Of a stretch of 64,000 nt of DNA, positions 11,003-23,223 are shown in pieces; the first letter of the stretch is position 1, and each line of letters starts with the position of its first letter. The notes under the pieces are model-generated. The model did no database searches. It worked only from the letters and a program-made list of their open reading frames with translations, and had not been told where the DNA came from. This DNA is from Wolfiporia cocos (Eukaryota > Basidiomycota > Agaricomycetes > Polyporales > Phaeolaceae). The position numbers and the translations under genes were made by a program. Location of the stretch: positions 2,728,001 to 2,792,000 of the forward strand of contig JACCLO010000007.1 of assembly GCA_029448655.1 (NCBI GenBank), in the 5' to 3' direction.

Positions 11003-11915
11003 GTCAGAGCGACGTCAGAAACGTCCGTAGGTTTCCTATAAGACCGCCTTTTTAGTTTGTTCGTGAGTGGCAAGTATCCATTTGGCTTTGCTATGGAGAG
11101 ATCCGGGATCATGCATATGGGCATCATATCTAGAGCGCTTTCGAGAGGGAAAGCCTCTCATGCTAGTGTCAGAGCAATCAAAACATCGGTTCGGCGAGCG
11201 CGTTTGTCCACAGGCGTGACGATGCCCGTAGGGCAATCGCGTGAGGTACGAAATCGAGCTATTATATACCGGTTTCACCCTCCGGCTACGCGATACCCGG
11301 CTCCCGACGTGCGCGAGCTCGGCCTCGGCAAATCCATGTTCCAACAGCTAGCTGCTAGGTTTCACCCGCGGACAGGCTCAAGGCTTCGTTCTGGGAACTG
11401 ATGCAAGATTTAGTCAGAAAGTCAGACTATGGTCAGGTTGTAATTCTCGAAAGTGAAACACTCGCACCCAACATGCCGGGTAGTAGAGAGTACGGAAATT
11501 CTCTGCACGCTTCTTCATGTAATTCTACTTCAATCGGAGAACCTGAAACCGCGTTCCATCGCAATACAGAAAACGATGTGATCCTTTTATATAATTGCAA
11601 ATTAGAAGACATGTGCAGTGAACTCTATCCGAGACATCGTGGGTTCGCTGACGCCCATGTCAGCCGTCAGGAACTTCAATTTCTCGCGTATGATCTGAGA
11701 AGTACCTAATTCTGTTAGTCGATAGGTTTTCGCGGCTCAGCCGAACTGACCGGAGCGTCTGTATGGACCCATGCCCGCCGTCCGGGTCAAACACACCTCG
11801 AAAACAGTTATCTATCATTAATTTGAGCCCGCAGGTATGCACATCCACGCTCAGTTGATTCTGCCCTACCTACGTACCATCTCACTCTTGTTGACTAGAC
11901 ACCGTCTGACGGACC
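11003..11915. other. intergenic between divergent genes
   Basis: Separates the minus-strand hydrolase remnant from the plus-strand TMEM53-like gene. An open frame at 11401-11709 (+) has no recognisable domain. Probably holds the divergent promoters of both genes, but I cannot assign sites. Confidence 0.35.
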
Positions 11916-13064
11916 ATGTCGAGGTCTTCGGGCATCTCTCTCGGGCTGTCCTATACCGAGCTCAATCCTCAAGTACTAATATTCCCCAGACCAAGCGGAC
12001 GGGTTGAGCCAAGGCATCCTTCGTGAGCCGGTTATGCTGTATGTTATGATGGCTTGAAGAGCTCAAGCGCGCGCATCCCAGCATCGTACTTTTCTTTGGC
12101 TGGAGTGCGTAGCGTCACATCATTGTCTCATACTCTCATTAACGCTCCTATCCTCTTTCCGTCCATGTAGTGGATGCGCGTCTCAACCACTTAATGAAAT
12201 ATGTTGAGCATCTGCGCTCTGCATTCGACACCTCGACTATTATTGTGGTCAAGGCAACCTCGACTTTCTATTTTACATCTCAAAATCAACTGGTAAAGTC
12301 GTTCGTTCTGTATACCGCAGCCATGACGACTGAGATTCTCTTGTACCATAGGAAACGACACTTATGCCAATCGTGGAAGTGATCAGGAATGAAATGAGTG
12401 AGCAGGCTCAGTTCAGAGGGGTTCTCGTTCATGTCCTCTCGAACGGTTTGTTTTGACCGCGAAGTAGTTGTTGACTGTCCCAAACTGACCATTCTGTTCA
12501 GGGGGCGGATTCCAACTCATGACGCTCCGCAAAGTGCTCGTTAAGATACCACCGCGGGACACGGTCGCGCCGTCCACAACCCCAATCGCGCTGGTTCTTG
12601 ACTCGACGCCTGGAGACAACGGCTTGACATCTGCACTTACCGCCATGGTGCCGCAGCACCCGGTCCTCCGAGTGCTTGCAATCCCTTCAGTGGTGGTGCT
12701 ATATATGCTATATTACATGGTTAACTCCCTCGCGGGACATCCTCCCGTATTCCAGGAACTGCGCTCCTCGTTGAATGCGCCAGATCTCCTTCCTACCGTG
12801 GCGAGTCTCACCACAAATGACCTAGGGACGGTGCCGCGCCTGTACGTGTATTCTGACGTAGACAAGATTACAGACGGGAAGAATGTCGCACGGCATGCTC
12901 GGGAGGCGGCTGCCCAAGGATTCGATGTCCATGTGGAGAAGTTCAAGGGGACGGCTCATGTGGCGCACATGCGCCACGACCCGGATAGGTACTGGGGAGC
13001 GGTGAAGAGCATATGGGCAAGAGCCATTGATCGAAGCGGGCAACGGGTGTCTGCCTCTCTTTGA
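11916..13064 (+). CDS. TMEM53 / DUF829 family protein, five exons
   Basis: Exons by my reading: 11916-12002, 12062-12104, 12171-12292, 12352-12445, 12502-13064; the four introns are 56-66 bp with GT-AG ends and keep the frame. Diagnostic pieces are FFGWMDARLNHLMKY (exons 2-3), HVLSNGGGFQL across the last intron, and the C-terminal LYVYSDVDKIT and GTAHVAHMRHDPDRYW. The family has an alpha/beta-hydrolase-like fold; SNGG sits where the nucleophile elbow would be, YSDVD near the acid position and the His of GTAHVAHM near the base position. Animal TMEM53 is a nuclear-envelope protein; the fungal role is unknown. The start gives a short MSRSSG leader. It appears intact although surrounded by repeats. 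Confidence 0.8.
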
Positions 13065-13786
13065 TAGCCTCCAGGGCTCATCGATGTTCGATCTCACTCA
13101 GTTCCATGCCTTCATCCTCTTTTGATACGTGGTAGTGCTGCTTCTTAGTTACTTTCTTGAGAGGTCTACACGATATGTCATTGTATGGTAAGAATAAGTA
13201 GCTGTGCTACATTGCAGATGTTGAATACGCATGTTGCCTGATCGCGATGGATTACACTGTAATGATTTATGTGTAAGTATAGAGGTATCAGACGACGTAA
13301 CACCCTGCGCGTTTGTGACATGGGCTCCCCGCTATGCCGGAACAGCTGAGGCTCAAAATTCCCTGCAGGCTTGTTTCAAAACCGTCATGATTTTCCTTGC
13401 ATCATTGAGCAGCCCTGAGGCTTTGAAGAATCTGTAGGCTGGTGTATGTGTAGCGGATGGCATACCAAGTCTGTGCAAGAGCAGACAAATGTAGTTCGCA
13501 AACTATTGCAGCGATACGTTTTTGACCATTGCAATGAGGACAGTCTGGTTGCAATGCAATCACATTACAACCACATTGCAAGGGCATCACAATTGCATTG
13601 CAGCTGTGTTGCAAGGGATCATGATATTTATGTAATGCTCTTATGTGCTACAAGTGCGGCCCTCATAATGCATAATTTCATAACACATATTACCTCACAA
13701 TGCATGGTCTGACCTGATCACCAACCTTTCTTGTGGGAATTTATGCATGAAATCTCTAGCGATGTGCCAGGCTTAGCTTTTGTGAC
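13065..13786. other. intergenic with TTGCAATGCAA-type repeats
   Basis: No gene recognised. The stretch 13500-13620 is packed with GCAATGCAAT-like words in both orientations, similar to words inside the TIR element at 9031-9723 and near 37012. A hAT-like end word (TAGCGATGTGCCAGGC) lies at 13757. Confidence 0.35.
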
Positions 13787-13960
13787 TAGTGTTGCCAAAG
13801 TTCAGTTCAGTTCAGTTCAGTTCAATTCAGGTTCATGGGGGTCTAGGGCTGAACCTAGAACCAAATCAACTGCAGAAAGCCTGAACTCGAGCCTGAACCT
13901 GCACTGAGCCTGCTGAACTGGTTCAACAGGTTTGTTTCATGGTTTGAACTAGGTTTCAAC
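13787..13960 (+). repeat. hAT-like end with GTTCAG subterminal repeats
   Basis: Starts TAGTGTTGCCAAAG and runs into perfect GTTCAG units and scattered GGTTCA/TGAACC variants. The TAGTGTTG start is shared with the hAT-type elements at 42664 and 61393, but here the subterminal repeat is a different hexamer. No matching right end or TSD found. Confidence 0.45.
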
Positions 13961-14188
13961 CACTAAGCTACTGTTGTTATATTGATTTGATGCCTTGTTA
14001 TTTCACTGTTGCTGAAATACTGCACAGGGGACTTGACAATTCAACAGCATTTGACACAGGCAATGTACTCAAGCAAGAGCCAGGGGAATAGTAATCACTC
14101 AGAGGCATATTCCTGGTCTGGATTACTCAAGATGTAAATGGCCAAGATGAGTTTGGGGTGCTACCCAGCTCACCAGCCAGTATATATG

Positions 14189-14738
14189 TGACACGGGAAT
14201 TACCACATCTTTAGCCTACACGCCCAGTCCTAACGCAAGGCGCGTTCACATCTCCTAGCATCCCCCACTACGCGCCTTTCAGATACCTAAGGGCCACCTT
14301 AGTCGATGGTAATTTCGAGGCACTACAGCTAACGTCGAGGTCACAGACGAGGAGAGGTATAAGGCAAAGCTTAGGCAGTCATGGCAGGGTAATGGAGTAA
14401 GACCCAGGGCTGTACACCCCAAGGCCGAGATTCATAGTGTTAGAGACAGAAGGTCTCTAACGTTGACGTTATATACATGCAGCGCACCAATGGACTATGT
14501 GTCTACCCTAAACGACAAGGTCCGAGCGCACTATCATAAGTATGTGATATAAGATGTCATGTGCAGACCGGGCCGGGGTATGCTTCAAGACGTTATCTAA
14601 TCTAATCTACTACCAGCGCCTGACGAATGGGAGAGCGGTGGAACGTACGGGAGAGGTCACGTGCCACACATGAGCACGCTGGTTCGAATCCCCTAGCTCG
14701 AGAATCCTACTAATCGGCATGTCACGAAAACTGTGACA
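14189..14738 (-). mobile_element. solo LTR with 5-bp TSD
   Basis: 550 bp from TGACACGGG to AACTGTGACA with ATATG at 14184-14188 and 14739-14743. In LTR orientation it has CTTTAGGG-like and TATATAAC promoter elements and an inverted repeat GTTAGAGAC/GTCTCTAAC (14449-14471). GGTTCGAATCCC at about 14681 is a perfect tRNA B-box sequence. Inserted in an H-type LTR remnant (about 14080-14183 and 14744-14840). Confidence 0.86.
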
Positions 14739-14845
14739 ATATGCTCTACAGATGTTTGTACATGTTATGCTATTGGCTGGTAATGGCTGTGTCCATGGTA
14801 GCATAGCTGAAACATATGTGATCACGTTGTGTCAAGTCATGATCA

Positions 14846-15921
14846 TGTCACAGTTTTCCGTGGCTAGTGATGTGCAAAGCATGGCTTGGCTCAAAGCCCG
14901 GGGCTTGGGCCCGGCTTTGAAGGGCTCGGGCTCAGCGGAATGTTAAGCTGGGCCCTCCTTGACGGCTCAGGCTGGCTTGGGCCCAGCTCAGGCTCAGGCC
15001 GGGGCTTATGGGTAATCATGTAGGATCTCGAAATTATTGGCTTGTGCAGTTAAAATGACAGCACAACATATTCAGAATGCTCATATGTCTACTGTTGTTA
15101 TTCTGATCTACAAGTGTTTTTACAGCTGCTTATGATGTTGACCGAAAATCCAGATCTCGATCACAACCCTGATCGCAACAGTAGTCACAACGTTCCACAC
15201 CGTGTTAGCAGATCACAAGTCATTGTAATGGTTGTTGAGATCATATAAGGTGAATTGATGCAAAATCTTAAACTAAAGGGCCCATTTTCGCTAATTCTAA
15301 CAACACCACAGCTGCGCGCCTAAAGCCACCAGCTCAGGGATCGGCTATGGCCGGCTCATGATCCAAGCCGGGCCCTGAGCCGTCTTAAGCCGCCCCCCCA
15401 GGCTTGGCTCGGCCCGGCTCAAGTCGGCTTGGCCAGGCCCGGCTCACGGCTTTGAGCCGTGCTTTGCACATCACTATCTGTGGCATCGCTAATTGTGCCC
15501 CCTGCCTGGGTCGAACCTAGGGCACCATGGTTAAGTTGTCACATGACTTGCAGTTGTAGCATAGTGGTTAGGTGTTCGCTACTTACAGTCACACTTAGGT
15601 CACGGGTAGTTATACATTAGGTCACCTAGTAGGCACATGACGGTGCATGGGCCACCTTTAGGGTGGTCATCTACTTAGTTGCTTAGCGCATACACATGTA
15701 TAAGAACTATGTCATCTGAGCCTTACAGCTCAGACTTGTTAATCTCGATGTAGGGGTGTGTCCCTCAGTTTACTCCATCTCTTGCGTGCACCTCGACTAT
15801 TCGTCAACACCCTTAGTCTTTTACCCTGGTCTTACTAGTCTGGTACTACCTTGCACTGACCAGTTAGGCTTGGGCCCTAGGGGGCCGCTTGTGGATGACA
15901 ACAGCTGAGTATTCTGTGTCA
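14846..15921 (+). mobile_element. LTR (about 450 bp net) split by a hAT-type element
   Basis: TGTCACAGTTTTCCG at 14846 to TTCTGTGTCA at 15921 with the 612-bp insertion removed. CCTTTAGGG and CACATGTATAAG promoter elements lie near 15655-15705, followed by the inverted repeat CTGAGC/GCTCAG. A tRNA A-box-like TAGCATAGTGG (15556) and an antisense B-box-like GGTTCGACCC are present. Flanks do not match. Confidence 0.55.
14865..15476. mobile_element. non-autonomous hAT-type element
   Basis: 612 bp with terminal inverted repeats TAGTGATGTGCAAAGC / GCTTTGCACATCACTA and 8-bp flanks TCCGTGGC (14857-14864) and TCTGTGGC (15477-15484), one mismatch. TAGTG termini and 8-bp duplications are hAT hallmarks. 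Both ends are dense in GGCCCGGCTT-like words; the middle is AT-rich and non-coding. Confidence 0.75.
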
Positions 15922-17242
15922 CTAAGAGCAATCATCGCTGATGAGAAGAGGAGCCACCATCTGAGCCCCAGTGATCTATCAATGATTTGATTAGGAAACA
16001 GGCCGCCATCAGCTGCCATCATGACCTAGACTAGCAAGATAACAAACGTGCAGCGGGACATCATTGGGCTTCACATGGAACACACTTGCCATGCCCTGAC
16101 AGCTGTCTTGTCACTTTTGACAGCCAACAACACTTGTCATCACCTTCTTCGCTTAGTCATTTTGTGACGACTAGCTAGCCCCATTGGGACCAACCAGGAC
16201 GCTTCGTTGACCGCTGAAAAGGGAAATTGGAAGCTGTGAATCTGGCTGGGACTAGAATGGGCACTCGATGAGAGGTCTGGGAATCTCAGATGAGGGACAT
16301 GATCATGATGAATGGAATGCTGGCATTGTGGCTGATGAGTAGATACATGCTCTGTGGTCAATGTTCTGTCACTCAAACTCATGGAAGCAGTGCTCTCTGA
16401 GCATGTTCCTGTCAAATCACATAAGACGTCGAGTGGCTGGTGTGTAGTCTCGATTAGACGCTCTACAATGGTGTGGCTGCACCACAGACACAGCCAAGCA
16501 GAGATCAAAAAACTGAAGACAACAAACATTCTGCCAGCATGCTTTATCTTCAGTTTTTGGATCTCTGCTTGGGTGCTCCCGAGAGGCACGTGCGCTGGCA
16601 GAATGTCTGATCAAGACTAGTGGGGACCGGCAACCCCACCAAGAGTCTTGTCCACGGGCACTGATCCAAATGTCATAGGACTAGTGCTGCTGCAAAGGCA
16701 TACCTCTTACCTTGGGGTAACCAAAGGTAACATGCCGAGGTTATGGTATATACAGTGTACCTTGGCACAGCAGTTTGAGATTGACTACTTGTGAGCACAG
16801 ATCTGAGCATATTGCAGTCTACAGTGCATAGACGTTTCGTTTACATTCAGTGGAATACACACACGAGATATGAAGGAGATTGAATGAGGGGAAGTGGTAT
16901 AGATTTAAGATACTTGACCAGAGTGCACATTTGTGCTGTCTTGGCACAGCATGACAATCCGTGACAGTCCAATGATCACTACGTCACAATGAGCCAGATG
17001 AGCCACACAGTCAGCCATTCATGCTCTTGACAAGACTCGTCTGACATGAACTACTCACATGTTGTATAGTTTGGGTGAGGGTTTGAGGGTGGTCACCGAG
17101 GTTGTAGTATGAGAGCTAGTGCACACAGGGTAGTGATGTGTTATACTGCTTGTTAGGCAGTATACTTAGATGAATTGTTCTAAGGTCATAGCGCCCTTAG
17201 TGCATAGCTTATATACATTGTAAGACAGACCCCTAATACCGT
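15922..17242. other. intergenic with a long hairpin
   Basis: No gene recognised. At about 16492-16575 an inverted repeat pairs CCAAGCAGAGATC and AAAACTGAAGA with their complements around a loop of about 20 bases; words from the loop recur nearby. Parts of 16620-16800 look like degenerate repeat. Confidence 0.35.
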
Positions 17243-17247
17243 AAGTA

Positions 17248-17789
17248 TGTTACAGATCGAATATCCGTTCAATGCAAAATAACTAAGTTGAGTTATTCAG
17301 TGTATCGAGTAGTGCACTACTCGTTGGACTCCTCAGAGTCAGAGCGTCGATATACAAGCTGCAGGCTTAATTGCTCAAGCCTTTGAGAACGAGTATAAGA
17401 TCCTTGTAATTCAACAAGGTCGAGCTGAGGAACTCGACCGGTATTTACATCAGGTTATATACTGCGGTCTGTTAATCGGGGTCATAGTGTCCTTGGTACT
17501 GCTACTATTAAGTCCGTCGTGCTAACGATATAAGTAATAAAGGAGAAGTGTTGTGGTTGAGCGCAACAAGGGATGAAACTGAGAACTACTGTGGTTAGAC
17601 ACAGAATATCAGCTAGAATGCGATGTGACCATGGAGAATGGGCATAGGGTTGTTGTACATGAAACAGGGCCTATGGTTGAGTGGAGGCCCTAAGAAATAA
17701 AGTGCTGGATACAGCGGTTGAACGCTAAGTCCTCATACACAGTGAGGCGTCAAATGGAATATTCGGGTGCACCTGGTAAGATCGTAACA
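17248..17789 (+). mobile_element. solo LTR, family E, with 5-bp TSD
   Basis: 542 bp, TGTTACAGATCG to GATCGTAACA, flanked by AAGTA at 17243-17247 and 17790-17794. Family E also occurs at 36065 and 60676. It shares with family C an internal block (GAGAACGAGTATAAGA, CAACAAGGTCGAGCT, then a TATA-like box), so the two families are related. Confidence 0.9.
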
Positions 17790-17984
17790 AAGTAAGACCT
17801 ATGATACTAGTAGGGCATAGGGTTAGACCAGTAATGGTACTAAGCCGGAACCATGTGAATACGTCTTATCCAATAGCCGTAAAGGCGCATTGTATCAGTC
17901 AGTGTGAATCCACCATGTGACTAATGATGTAACTATGACTTCGTAGATTTGGTGAAGTCCCATTGTCCTTGGGGCGGCCGTAGG

Positions 17985-18850
17985 CAAGCCCAGTACTATG
18001 ATGTAAATGTGACATCAGGTATGACACACAGTTCTAGATTATGACGTCAAGTATGATGTCATGTCTTTATATCTAACCATGTGACCCAAGACTCACTGTT
18101 TATTGGCTTGTGTTGAAAACGTTGAGGGTTTAAGTCGAGTAGGCGAAGAGAGTCGAGTGAAGCAGTAGTTATTGGCTAAAGCGTCGTGTAACAGATTGAT
18201 AGTTCTAAGGACTTAGGCCTTAGATGTATCGGCTTATATACATGTAGGGCACTACTCGTGAACTGCTTGCCCTAATGCTAAGAGGTCTGTGCGCTGGGTG
18301 GTAATGTTCAGCGCTTCTGATATGGTGCCATAATGGTGTGCTTTGGTATAGCGTAAGCTAGATGGGATAAGCGGGCTAAAGGCCGTAGAGTGTTAACGTG
18401 GGGCCGATGACCAGCTATGTATGACTATGTAGTCTAGGTCTCTGACGTAGGATCTACAAGTCACGTGACTGTATGAGGTTAGGTGTACTAACCATCTTAG
18501 ATACGACTTATCAGTAGGATAAGTCGGAATAATGGCTAGAAATTCGGGAAAAAAAATAGGAGAATGCCTAGAAAACTGTGACACCATGATGTCAAGTATG
18601 ACGATGATATGTTGTCATGGTCTAGCCTTGTGATGTAGTTAGAGACTCGTCTAGTCTATGATGTAACTGTGATGTCAGGTATGATGCGCGGCTCTAGATT
18701 GTGATGTCGTTGGTGATGTCACTGCTTTGTAATTGACTATGATGTCATGATGACATATTTGTGTTGTCATAGTCAAGATTGATTATGTAACCATGATGTT
18801 ATGATGACATCATGGTTGTCTTTGAGATTGGTGACGATAGATTGTAGATT
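17985..18850. repeat. cluster of TGATGTCA / TGACGTCA-like motifs
   Basis: Excluding the LTR at 18082-18583, the two flanks carry well over a dozen ATGATGTCA, TGATGACAT and TGACGTCA words in both orientations, with a short palindromic run near 18740-18815. Likely the U3 of a decayed LTR; similar words occur at 3030-3210. Confidence 0.4.
18082..18583 (-). mobile_element. solo LTR with 5-bp TSD
   Basis: 502 bp from TGACCCAAGAC (degenerate TGACAC) to GAAAACTGTGACA, flanked by CCATG at 18077-18081 and 18584-18588. Its outer sequence matches the LTR at 1723. Confidence 0.8.
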
Positions 18851-18902
18851 AGATTGTCGTCACGTGCTTGATGATGTAATCCGTTAGGGCTTTGTCTAGG
18901 GT

Positions 18903-19634
18903 TTGATATCTAAGCTCCCGAAGGGTTTACTTAAACATGTGATTGTTGTAGTTTATATGGCCTGTGGCCTGCTACCTATGATAACAGCTATGTTCTCTGG
19001 AGCCGCTCAGGGCTGGGTTCAGTTCACCTCTGAATTTGCACTAGGTGGTCCCTTTGACTTTTTCACACCAGAAGAGTGTGCACTTGTTTTCATTCCATCG
19101 GCAAATGATGCGAACGAGGGAGCTCTAGGGTCTTGGCGGGTACATGTGCACTCACACCCAAAGAGTACAGTGACTACATTCTCAAGCCAGGAACGATTGG
19201 AGCGAAATAAGACCGAGAACTTCATCACAAAGTGCTGTAGTGAGGATGACCAGCGATATGTCATGCAAGTGGCATGAGAACTAGACAGCAGCGGTGAAAA
19301 CGCACACTTCCGCAAAAAATTAATGGATAATCAACGTGAGTGGGCCACAGAGAATTGCCGGCGTCAGGAGGAGACCCAGCGGAAGAAAGAAGCAGAATTA
19401 CAACGTTTACGTGATGTAGGATTGGTGACCGACCATGATGCCATCAACAAGATGACCGTGGCGCAGCTCAAGGACCAAATTGAGATCCACTGGAAGCTTT
19501 TTACCAACCATATTCTTGCCGCCATCACTCTTAACAGCTTACCAACACGAGCACATAAGCTGTATGCAGTACATGCAGCAGTAACACGAAATGCTAGGTT
19601 CGTAGTTCCTGCTATCTATATCTGGTGGATCTAG
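18903..19634 (+). pseudogene. fragment of a TE-associated fungal protein of unknown function
   Basis: One reading frame with a single TGA at 19275-19277, where CGA (Arg) would restore it. Recognisable phrases are FFTPEECALVFIPSAND, NEGALGSWRVHVH, NFITKCC and, after the stop, an EQ/KR-rich coiled-coil-like segment (RRQEETQRKKEAELQRLR) and VAQLKDQIEIHWKL. I know this as a multi-copy protein type in Agaricomycete genomes, usually next to transposons, but I cannot name its fold. The 5' part is missing. A similar type of fragment is at 62362-62967. Confidence 0.5.
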
Positions 19635-20719
19635 CTACAAAACATATATTCACAATCCCAATCAATTCTCTGTGTAGTATTCCTGCAAACCACATCAGCA
19701 ATACTGGGAATCAGTCTACAAGCGATGATTTTATGCCTGTAGACGATCCTGAATCTCAAGCCCTACCCGATGATTTGGATAGCATAGGAGGATAACATGC
19801 AGCTGGGATTGTGACCACTACCACCTAACAACTTACTCCATGATGTGTATGTGGCATCGTATATCATATTTAACTACTTCAGACATAAATTGGGCAATTA
19901 TGAAGCCAGCGTATATTTTTATGAGCATGGCGAGCTGACGAAACATTGAAGTATGGGCGGTATGAAAGAAATCAGAATAACTCGATGGATTCCGTACTCA
20001 AAATTTCACCGTTTCATGAACATCACGTTTACATCCCAAGTGTATTTTTGGGCTACTTATTCGAATTTCTTATCATGTTAAGAATGCTGTAGGCAAAGGG
20101 CACGCTGGAACAGGTCGTTGTGGCGCATTGGCAGGGGACAAACAAATGCAAATAGGCCGTCCGGCTCGCGGGCGTTGCCCATTCCCAGGCCCCGGGCAAC
20201 TCCCTCAAGGGTTTGTCCGGATTTAGCGTATTTGAGGACCTCAAATTGGTCTCACGTCTGTCCGTTTTAGCGTATTTCGGGGGCCGAAAACCAGAAGGTC
20301 TGTCCAACTTAGCATATTTGATGGCTCCGGTAATGACCGCTGCAAGATATTGCATGACTTGGTACTTAACAATGTAGGCTACCTCTGCTGTACTTACGCC
20401 ACGTTTAAGCATTGTTCAATGATTGCGACCGGGTGGGACTCCACTGTGTCGGCCCAGGCTTGCGAGCTCGCCCAGGACGCGACAAATGCTCTGTGACTTA
20501 GTGTAGCTGTGACTTAGTGTAACATGACGTGACATCGTGACACCTCTGTCTGAAATGGCGTTTTTTAAGAACATTAATGCGTTTTTGAGGCCAGTTTTTT
20601 GGGAAAAAAAGGACAAACCCTTAGATGAGTTTCCCGGGGCCTCCATCCCCACATCTAGTTCCAGTAGGCTTAGCCGTGTCCCTCACTTTCTCTACCAGAT
20701 ACACCCCCGTCTATTCAGT
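19635..20719. other. intergenic upstream of the MFS gene
   Basis: No gene recognised. Short imperfect repeats of TCCGTTTTAGCGTATTT type at 20215-20320 and a duplicated TGTGACTTAGTGTA at 20498-20522. The MFS promoter should lie within the last few hundred bases. Confidence 0.35.
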
Positions 20720-22649
20720 ATGGACAAGGAAAAGTATGCGTCTCCCAACAAGGAGCACGATGCGGAACATGCGCTAGCAACTGAGTCTGACCGTGACTCA
20801 GACGTCGTCCCACCGACGCCTGCGACGACGCTGGCAGCTATCACAATACCTGATGGTGGAGCTCAGGCCTGGCTCACCATCCTCGGTGGGTACGTTAATT
20901 CCTCTCAAACATATTGTGTTTTGCGCGACCTCAGGATGACTTCAGAGCGTTCATCCAAGCTTGTACCTTTGGCTATTCGAGTTCGTTCGGTGTATACCAG
21001 GACTACTACGTGCTTCACGGCGGGATCTCGTCGTCAGACGCCAGTTGGGTTGGTTCACTACAGGTATAGTATGTATAATGTTTTTCCAACTTGCGACTCA
21101 CTCCCTTGTGTCTTTTTGACAGTTCTTCCTTTTATTCTTCATGGGGCTTCCTGCCGGTCGCCTTTTCGACGCAGGATACTTCTACTACATGCATATCACG
21201 GGGACGTTGTTGTACACCTTTTCGTGAGTATAACAGTCTTATTGTCCGTTATTTTGCGTCATGGTGACACTGCCCGGCTGTATCAGAATTTTCATGCTGT
21301 CTCTGGCAAATCCGACGAAATATTACCAATTGGTCTTGGCTCAAGGAGTGGGGATGGGAATTGGCAGTGGAATTTTGCTTGTTCCTGCCCTTTCAATACA
21401 AGCGCACTATTGGAGGAAGTACCGCTCCATGGCTATGGGCGTGGTTCTCACGGGTCCGTCGGATTCCTATAGATTTTTCATGAACTCATCCGCTCTCCAG
21501 GATCATCATGTGGGGGAATAATCTACCCAATAATGCTGAACAAGCTCATCGTCAGGAGTGGTTTTAGATGGGCTGTGCGAGCGTCAGGGTTTTTGACACT
21601 TGCGCTCCTCGTCGCAGCGGGATCCATCATGAGAACTCGCTTCCCGGGCACTAGATCGCGACCATCGGGGTCTAGACTAGGTATCCTCGCAATATTCAGG
21701 GATTGGGCGTATATCTTCACTTTGATTGGGTGAGTCGCTATTATAAACATGGTCATTGCTGACTTAGCAACATTGTTCCTTAGAGCATTCCTAGTAATAT
21801 GGGGAATGTTCTTTCCATGTGAGTTCCGCTGCTAACGGTATGTTGGGCGTCAGCTGCTCATGGTCGTAGATTTCTATCTGCAGCTATGGTCAAATTTGCA
21901 TGGAATTAACCGCACGTTCTCGTTCTATACCGTGAGTGTCCTGGCTTGTAGAAATGTACACAGAACATGCTAAGCAGGATTAAATCCAGATCGCCATCTT
22001 GAACGCTGGCTCAATCGCTGGACGGCTTGCCTCGAACATATCCGCCGATCGTGCGGGACAATTCAATATGATTTGTCCTATGGCGGCTATCAGCACGGCG
22101 CTGCTCTTTGCGATGTTCGGCGCAAAATCAACGGGGTCTGTCGCCGTTTTTGCAGTGCTGTATGGCGTATTCTCCGGCTCAAGTAAGCACCTGATTCCCC
22201 ATCGTCACTCTCACATATTCAGCCCGCGGCCCACTCAATATAGTCGCTTCTCTGCTACCTCCAACGCTAGCCGTGATGGCGAGGGATCCATCGGAGATCG
22301 GGTTTGCTCCTTGCACATGTCCAAACAGGCTGAAACTCACATTAATGACAGGATGCGTATCGGCTTTGGCTACTTCATAACCTCGTTCGCGATCCTGACC
22401 GGAAACCCAATTGATGGTGCATTGCTAGGCGGTGGAGAACACTGGGCTAGGTCTCTCGTTTTCAGCGGTGTGAGTCGAGCAGCGAAGCGCAGTCGCTCTT
22501 CATTCAAGGGCATGGCACAGCTAACATGACGTTATGCTAACATATCAATTGGACCGTAGGTCGTGATGGTCGCAGGCTCGGTAATTTTACTTTTCGCTCG
22601 TCTTCTATTTTCCAGAAGCCGTGGTTTGAGGCTCTGGGGACGTCTATGA
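20720..22649 (+). CDS. MFS transporter, monocarboxylate transporter-like
   Basis: Start MDKEKYASPNKEH gives a hydrophilic N-terminus of about 45 residues, followed by PDGGAQAWLTILGG, the conserved fungal MCT entry to TM1. First exon 20720-20889; the first intron ends at 20945, joining to GYSSSFGVYQDYYV. Later exons give GLPAGRLFDAGYFYYMHI, a glycine-rich TM (GVGMGIGSGILLVPALSIQ), CGGIIYPIML, GFRWAVRASGF, NAGSIAGRLASN and a last exon with a final TM and the Arg-rich tail RSRGLRLWGRL. About eight introns of 40-70 bp, GT-AG. Roughly 12 TM segments can be placed. MCT-like MFS proteins move short carboxylates such as lactate or pyruvate, substrate here inferred. Frame looks intact. Followed 575 bp later by an oxidase of 2-hydroxy acids on the same strand. 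Confidence 0.82.
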
Positions 22650-23223
22650 GGACAACTCTTCCCTGGCCGAGACTATCCACGCTCTATATCTGCTAGGATA
22701 GAGTACCAAGTCGCATCTTATGCACTGTTGGGGCATTTTCTGCGTATGTAATAACGATGAGTCGACCAAATGGACGCGTTCGGACTGTATGTGATATGGT
22801 ACACGTCTCTTACCTAACTGCAGCATATATCAAGCGCGTGACAGTCACTCGTGAGACGATCGACTGGCTTTCAACCAAACCATTCCAAACGCACGATCTC
22901 GGCGTGGTCAATTGTTGCTAGTACTTGAAGCCTGAAATTTGAAACTTGAAGCTTGAAGGCGCACAGCGAATTCGTGATAATAAACTCTGAAAACGGGTTA
23001 CCTTCCAAAACTTCTGTTATCAATGAATCAATTCCGGAAGTGTACACTCAAGATTACATAATATGATTAGCATTATGACTAGTGACCGGGGGATCGAAAG
23101 AAGAATCTATGCGCCGGACGAGTCTGCATCGATAATGTCCCTCCAACACTGTAGCAATACCCCCACTCTTAAAAGCAGCTCCGTAGCTGGTATGTTGACC
23201 TTATACAAGCTGCGCTCGCCATC

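Noticed and set aside
14681..14710. tRNA gene suggested by GGTTCGAATCCC
   Set aside because: No acceptor, D or anticodon stem can be folded around it, and it lies inside an LTR.
20537..21472. Single long plus-strand frame across the first part of the MFS gene
   Set aside because: It starts upstream of the MFS ATG and reads through introns into the wrong frame; the spliced model matches the MCT family.
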